A stretch of DNA of 7,294 nt. It comes from Actinomycetota bacterium (GTDB lineage: Bacteria > Actinomycetota > Humimicrobiia > Humimicrobiales > Humimicrobiaceae). Of this stretch, positions 5,646 to 7,294 are shown piece by piece. A program made the translations under genes and the position numbers. The number at the start of each line of letters is the position of its first letter. Positions within the stretch are counted from its first letter, which is position 1. Under the pieces are notes generated by a model. The model saw only the letters and a list, made by a program, of their open reading frames with translations. It made no database searches and was not told where the DNA came from. The stretch is from positions 24,401-31,694 of the forward strand of contig PMCC01000104.1 of the NCBI GenBank assembly GCA_003155275.1. Reading direction: 5' to 3'.

Positions 5646-7007
5646 ATGAACTATGACAAAAACTGGGCGAAAGTTGATGCTGCCTCAATACCTGACATGA
5701 AAGTTCCGGCGCCGGGGCCAAGATCAAAAGATATCCACAGCAGGGCTGAGAAATATATGAAAGGATACTCTTCACAGGTAAAATTGTTTCCGGTGGCCTT
5801 TGAAAGCGGGCATGGAGTGACTTTGACAGATGCTGACGGAAATAAATATATTGATTTTTCTTCAGGGATTTATGTCACAAACCTGGGGCATTGCCACCCT
5901 AAAGTCGTGGAGTACCTCCAGAAATATACCGGACAGCTTATGAACTGCCACGACTTTTCAACTGAAATAAAAACATTATTTCTCGAAAAGCTGGCGTCAA
6001 TGACTCCGGGAAATTTAAACGGCATCCAGATGTACTGCGCAGGCTGCGAATCAGTGGAGGCTGCAATGAGAGCCGCCAGGGCGCATACAAAAAAATATGA
6101 GTTTTTCTCATTCTGGGGAGATTTCCATGGAAAAACCATGAGCGCCGTATCTGTCACCCAGGTTGCGGATTATACGACAGGGCCAAGGGCAGTCGGGATG
6201 CACCTTGCTCCCGCGGCGCATTGCTACCGTTGTGCTTTTGACAAAAAATATCCGGAGTGCAAGCTGTTTTGTGTTGATGCATTGGAAAAACAGATAAAGA
6301 TGGAAGGCACCGGAAATGTTGCGGCAATTATAATGGAGCCTATTCAGGGGTGGAACGGCTCAGTTGTTTACCCGGACGACTATCTTCCTGCAATAAGAAA
6401 GCTCTGCGATAAACTGGGCATCCTTCTCATTGTCGACGAGGTGCTTACCTGCTGTGCGCGTACCGGCAAGATGTGGTGCGTTGACCTTTATGGGGTGGTC
6501 CCAGATATAATGGTTTTTGGAAAAGGCCTTGCAAATGGTTTTCCTGCCACTGCCTTTGCAGTAAAAGAAGAAATGACAGAAGTTTTGGAAAAGATATCAG
6601 CTTCTACAAGTTATGGCGGGAACCCGATGGCTGCCGCAGCAGGACTTGCTTCCCTCGAAGTCATAGAGGAAGAAAATATAGTTGAGAAATCTGCAAAGCT
6701 CGGCGATTTCATCATGAAAAAGCTCATTAAAATGAAGGGTGAGCATAAGATTATCGGGGAAGTCCGGGGCAAGGGCTGCCTTCTTGGTATCGAGCTTGTC
6801 AAAGACTTAAATACAAAAGAGCCTTTTTTAGAGGCAGGAAAAAGAGTATACCAGATAGCATTTTCAAAGGGGCTCGCATGGATTCCAGCAAACCATACTT
6901 TAAGGATGTCGCCGCCACTTATTATGGAGGAAGATGTTGCTGCAAAAGCGCTGGATATTATTGATGAATCAATTACCATTGCAGAAAAAGAGTTCGGGTA
7001 TATTTAA
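5646..7007 (+). CDS. Class III PLP-dependent aminotransferase, cysteine-rich
   Basis: A 453-residue fold-type I PLP enzyme of the class III (omega) aminotransferase family, which includes 4-aminobutyrate, acetylornithine and omega-amino-acid aminotransferases. Visible features are GVTLTDADGNKYIDFSSGI (57-75), the cofactor-phosphate loop region CAGCESVEAAMRAAR (131-145), FHGKT (160-164), EPIQG (231-235), VDEV with PLP-pyridine Asp264, Schiff-base Lys293 in FGKGLANG (291-298), TSYGGNP (321-327) and RGKGCLLGIEL (374-384). The loop reads AGC where SGT or SGA is usual, and TCCARTG replaces the common TGFGRTG. A Cx2Cx8Cx3C cluster (193, 196, 205, 209) resembles the CYRC segment of some archaeal family members. 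I count thirteen cysteines. The amino donor cannot be assigned. A Gfo/Idh/MocA gene follows after 42 bp with no terminator, suggesting an operon, and a divergent sugar-isomerase gene hints at sugar or amino-polyol catabolism. Confidence 0.93.
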   Translation: MNYDKNWAKVDAASIPDMKVPAPGPRSKDIHSRAEKYMKGYSSQVKLFPVAFESGHGVTLTDADGNKYIDFSSGIYVTNLGHCHPKVVEYLQKYTGQLMNCHDFSTEIKTLFLEKLASMTPGNLNGIQMYCAGCESVEAAMRAARAHTKKYEFFSFWGDFHGKTMSAVSVTQVADYTTGPRAVGMHLAPAAHCYRCAFDKKYPECKLFCVDALEKQIKMEGTGNVAAIIMEPIQGWNGSVVYPDDYLPAIRKLCDKLGILLIVDEVLTCCARTGKMWCVDLYGVVPDIMVFGKGLANGFPATAFAVKEEMTEVLEKISASTSYGGNPMAAAAGLASLEVIEEENIVEKSAKLGDFIMKKLIKMKGEHKIIGEVRGKGCLLGIELVKDLNTKEPFLEAGKRVYQIAFSKGLAWIPANHTLRMSPPLIMEEDVAAKALDIIDESITIAEKEFGYI

Positions 7008-7036
7008 ATTACAAAGATTTTAATAAAATGATTTGC

Positions 7037-7042
7037 GGGAGG
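7037..7042 (+). promoter_or_regulatory. Shine-Dalgarno site fixing the Gfo/Idh/MocA start
   Basis: GGGAGG lies 7 nt before the ATG at 7050 and supports that start over the out-of-frame ATG at 7028. Confidence 0.85.
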
Positions 7043-7049
7043 TTTAAAT

Positions 7050-7294
7050 ATGAGGACCCTTGGCGTGGGCATGGTTGGTTACGGATTTATAGGAAAAGTC
7101 CATACAATTTCTTTTCTTAATTTGCCTTTTTATTATAAGCCGGTTCCGGCAAAACTTAAAATGGTAGGTGTTTGCTCCTACCCTGTTTCAGATGCTGAAG
7201 AAGGCATCTCACAGGCTGGTTTTGAATTTGCAACTGAAGACTACAGGGACCTGTTAAAAAGGGAGGATATAGATATTATCTCAGTCTGCACCCC
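7050..7294 (+). CDS. Gfo/Idh/MocA-family NAD(P)-dependent oxidoreductase, N-terminal part (runs off the window)
   Basis: The first 82 codons of a dehydrogenase of the Gfo/Idh/MocA family, whose members oxidise or reduce sugars, inositols and related polyols with NAD(P). The open frame continues past the window end. The Rossmann signature is GMVGYGFIGKVHT (7-19), with the dinucleotide loop G10-x-G12-x-x-G15, followed by the second strand KMVGVCS (37-43) and then DYRDLLKREDIDIISVCTP (64-82), which matches the family's strand-4 segment ending in CTP. The usual His after this motif and the catalytic EKP lie beyond the window, so activity cannot be judged. It follows the aminotransferase gene by 42 bp and shares its promoter by inference. 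The dinucleotide preference and substrate are unknown; the combination suggests oxidation of a hydroxyl of a sugar, polyol or amino-polyol. Confidence 0.9.
   Translation, partial: MRTLGVGMVGYGFIGKVHTISFLNLPFYYKPVPAKLKMVGVCSYPVSDAEEGISQAGFEFATEDYRDLLKREDIDIISVCT

Noticed and set aside
7028..7123. Small open frame from the ATG at 7028
   Set aside because: It overlaps the Gfo/Idh/MocA start out of frame, lacks its own ribosome site and ends after about 31 codons.
1..7294. CRISPR array, tRNA, rRNA, insertion sequence or phage genes
   Set aside because: No regularly spaced long repeats, cloverleaf-like segments, transposase motifs or terminal inverted repeats were seen by eye on either strand.

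Overview
The window reads as bacterial chromosome. Genes are compact, Shine-Dalgarno sites are strong (AAGGAG or GGGAGG type), intergenic DNA is very AT-rich, and ATA and AGG codons are common. This fits a moderately low-GC, probably anaerobic bacterium of a Clostridia-like or deep-branching Gram-positive/candidate lineage. The exact taxon cannot be fixed from this sequence, and nothing here points to phage, transposon, CRISPR or structural RNA genes.

Left part (1-3259, + strand): a de novo NAD biosynthesis operon in the order nadA (3' end only), nadB, nadC. NadB oxidises L-aspartate to iminoaspartate, NadA condenses this with dihydroxyacetone phosphate to quinolinate, and NadC converts quinolinate to nicotinate mononucleotide. 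NadB carries an unusual low-complexity insert of about 48 residues. The nadB-nadC gap contains a perfect 9-bp inverted repeat.

Middle part (3440-5317, - strand): two genes transcribed leftwards, first a patatin-like phospholipase, then, 48 bp on, a xylose-isomerase-like TIM-barrel enzyme (sugar phosphate isomerase/epimerase superfamily). The TIM-barrel gene converges on nadC across a 180-bp gap with no convincing terminator.

Right part (5318-7294): a 328-bp AT-rich divergent control region, then a rightward operon of a cysteine-rich class III PLP aminotransferase and the first 82 codons of a Gfo/Idh/MocA-family NAD(P)-dependent oxidoreductase. The control region holds two back-to-back promoter candidates, an inverted repeat upstream of the rightward promoter, and a strikingly phased array of TACAA/TTGTA half-sites starting at the rightward -10 box.

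Aminotransferase, Gfo/Idh/MocA dehydrogenase and sugar-isomerase barrel around one control region suggest a catabolic locus for a sugar, polyol or amino-polyol. The substrate is not readable from the sequence. I see no clearly new defence or mobile system; the best leads are the operator-like array and the unassigned catabolic cluster.
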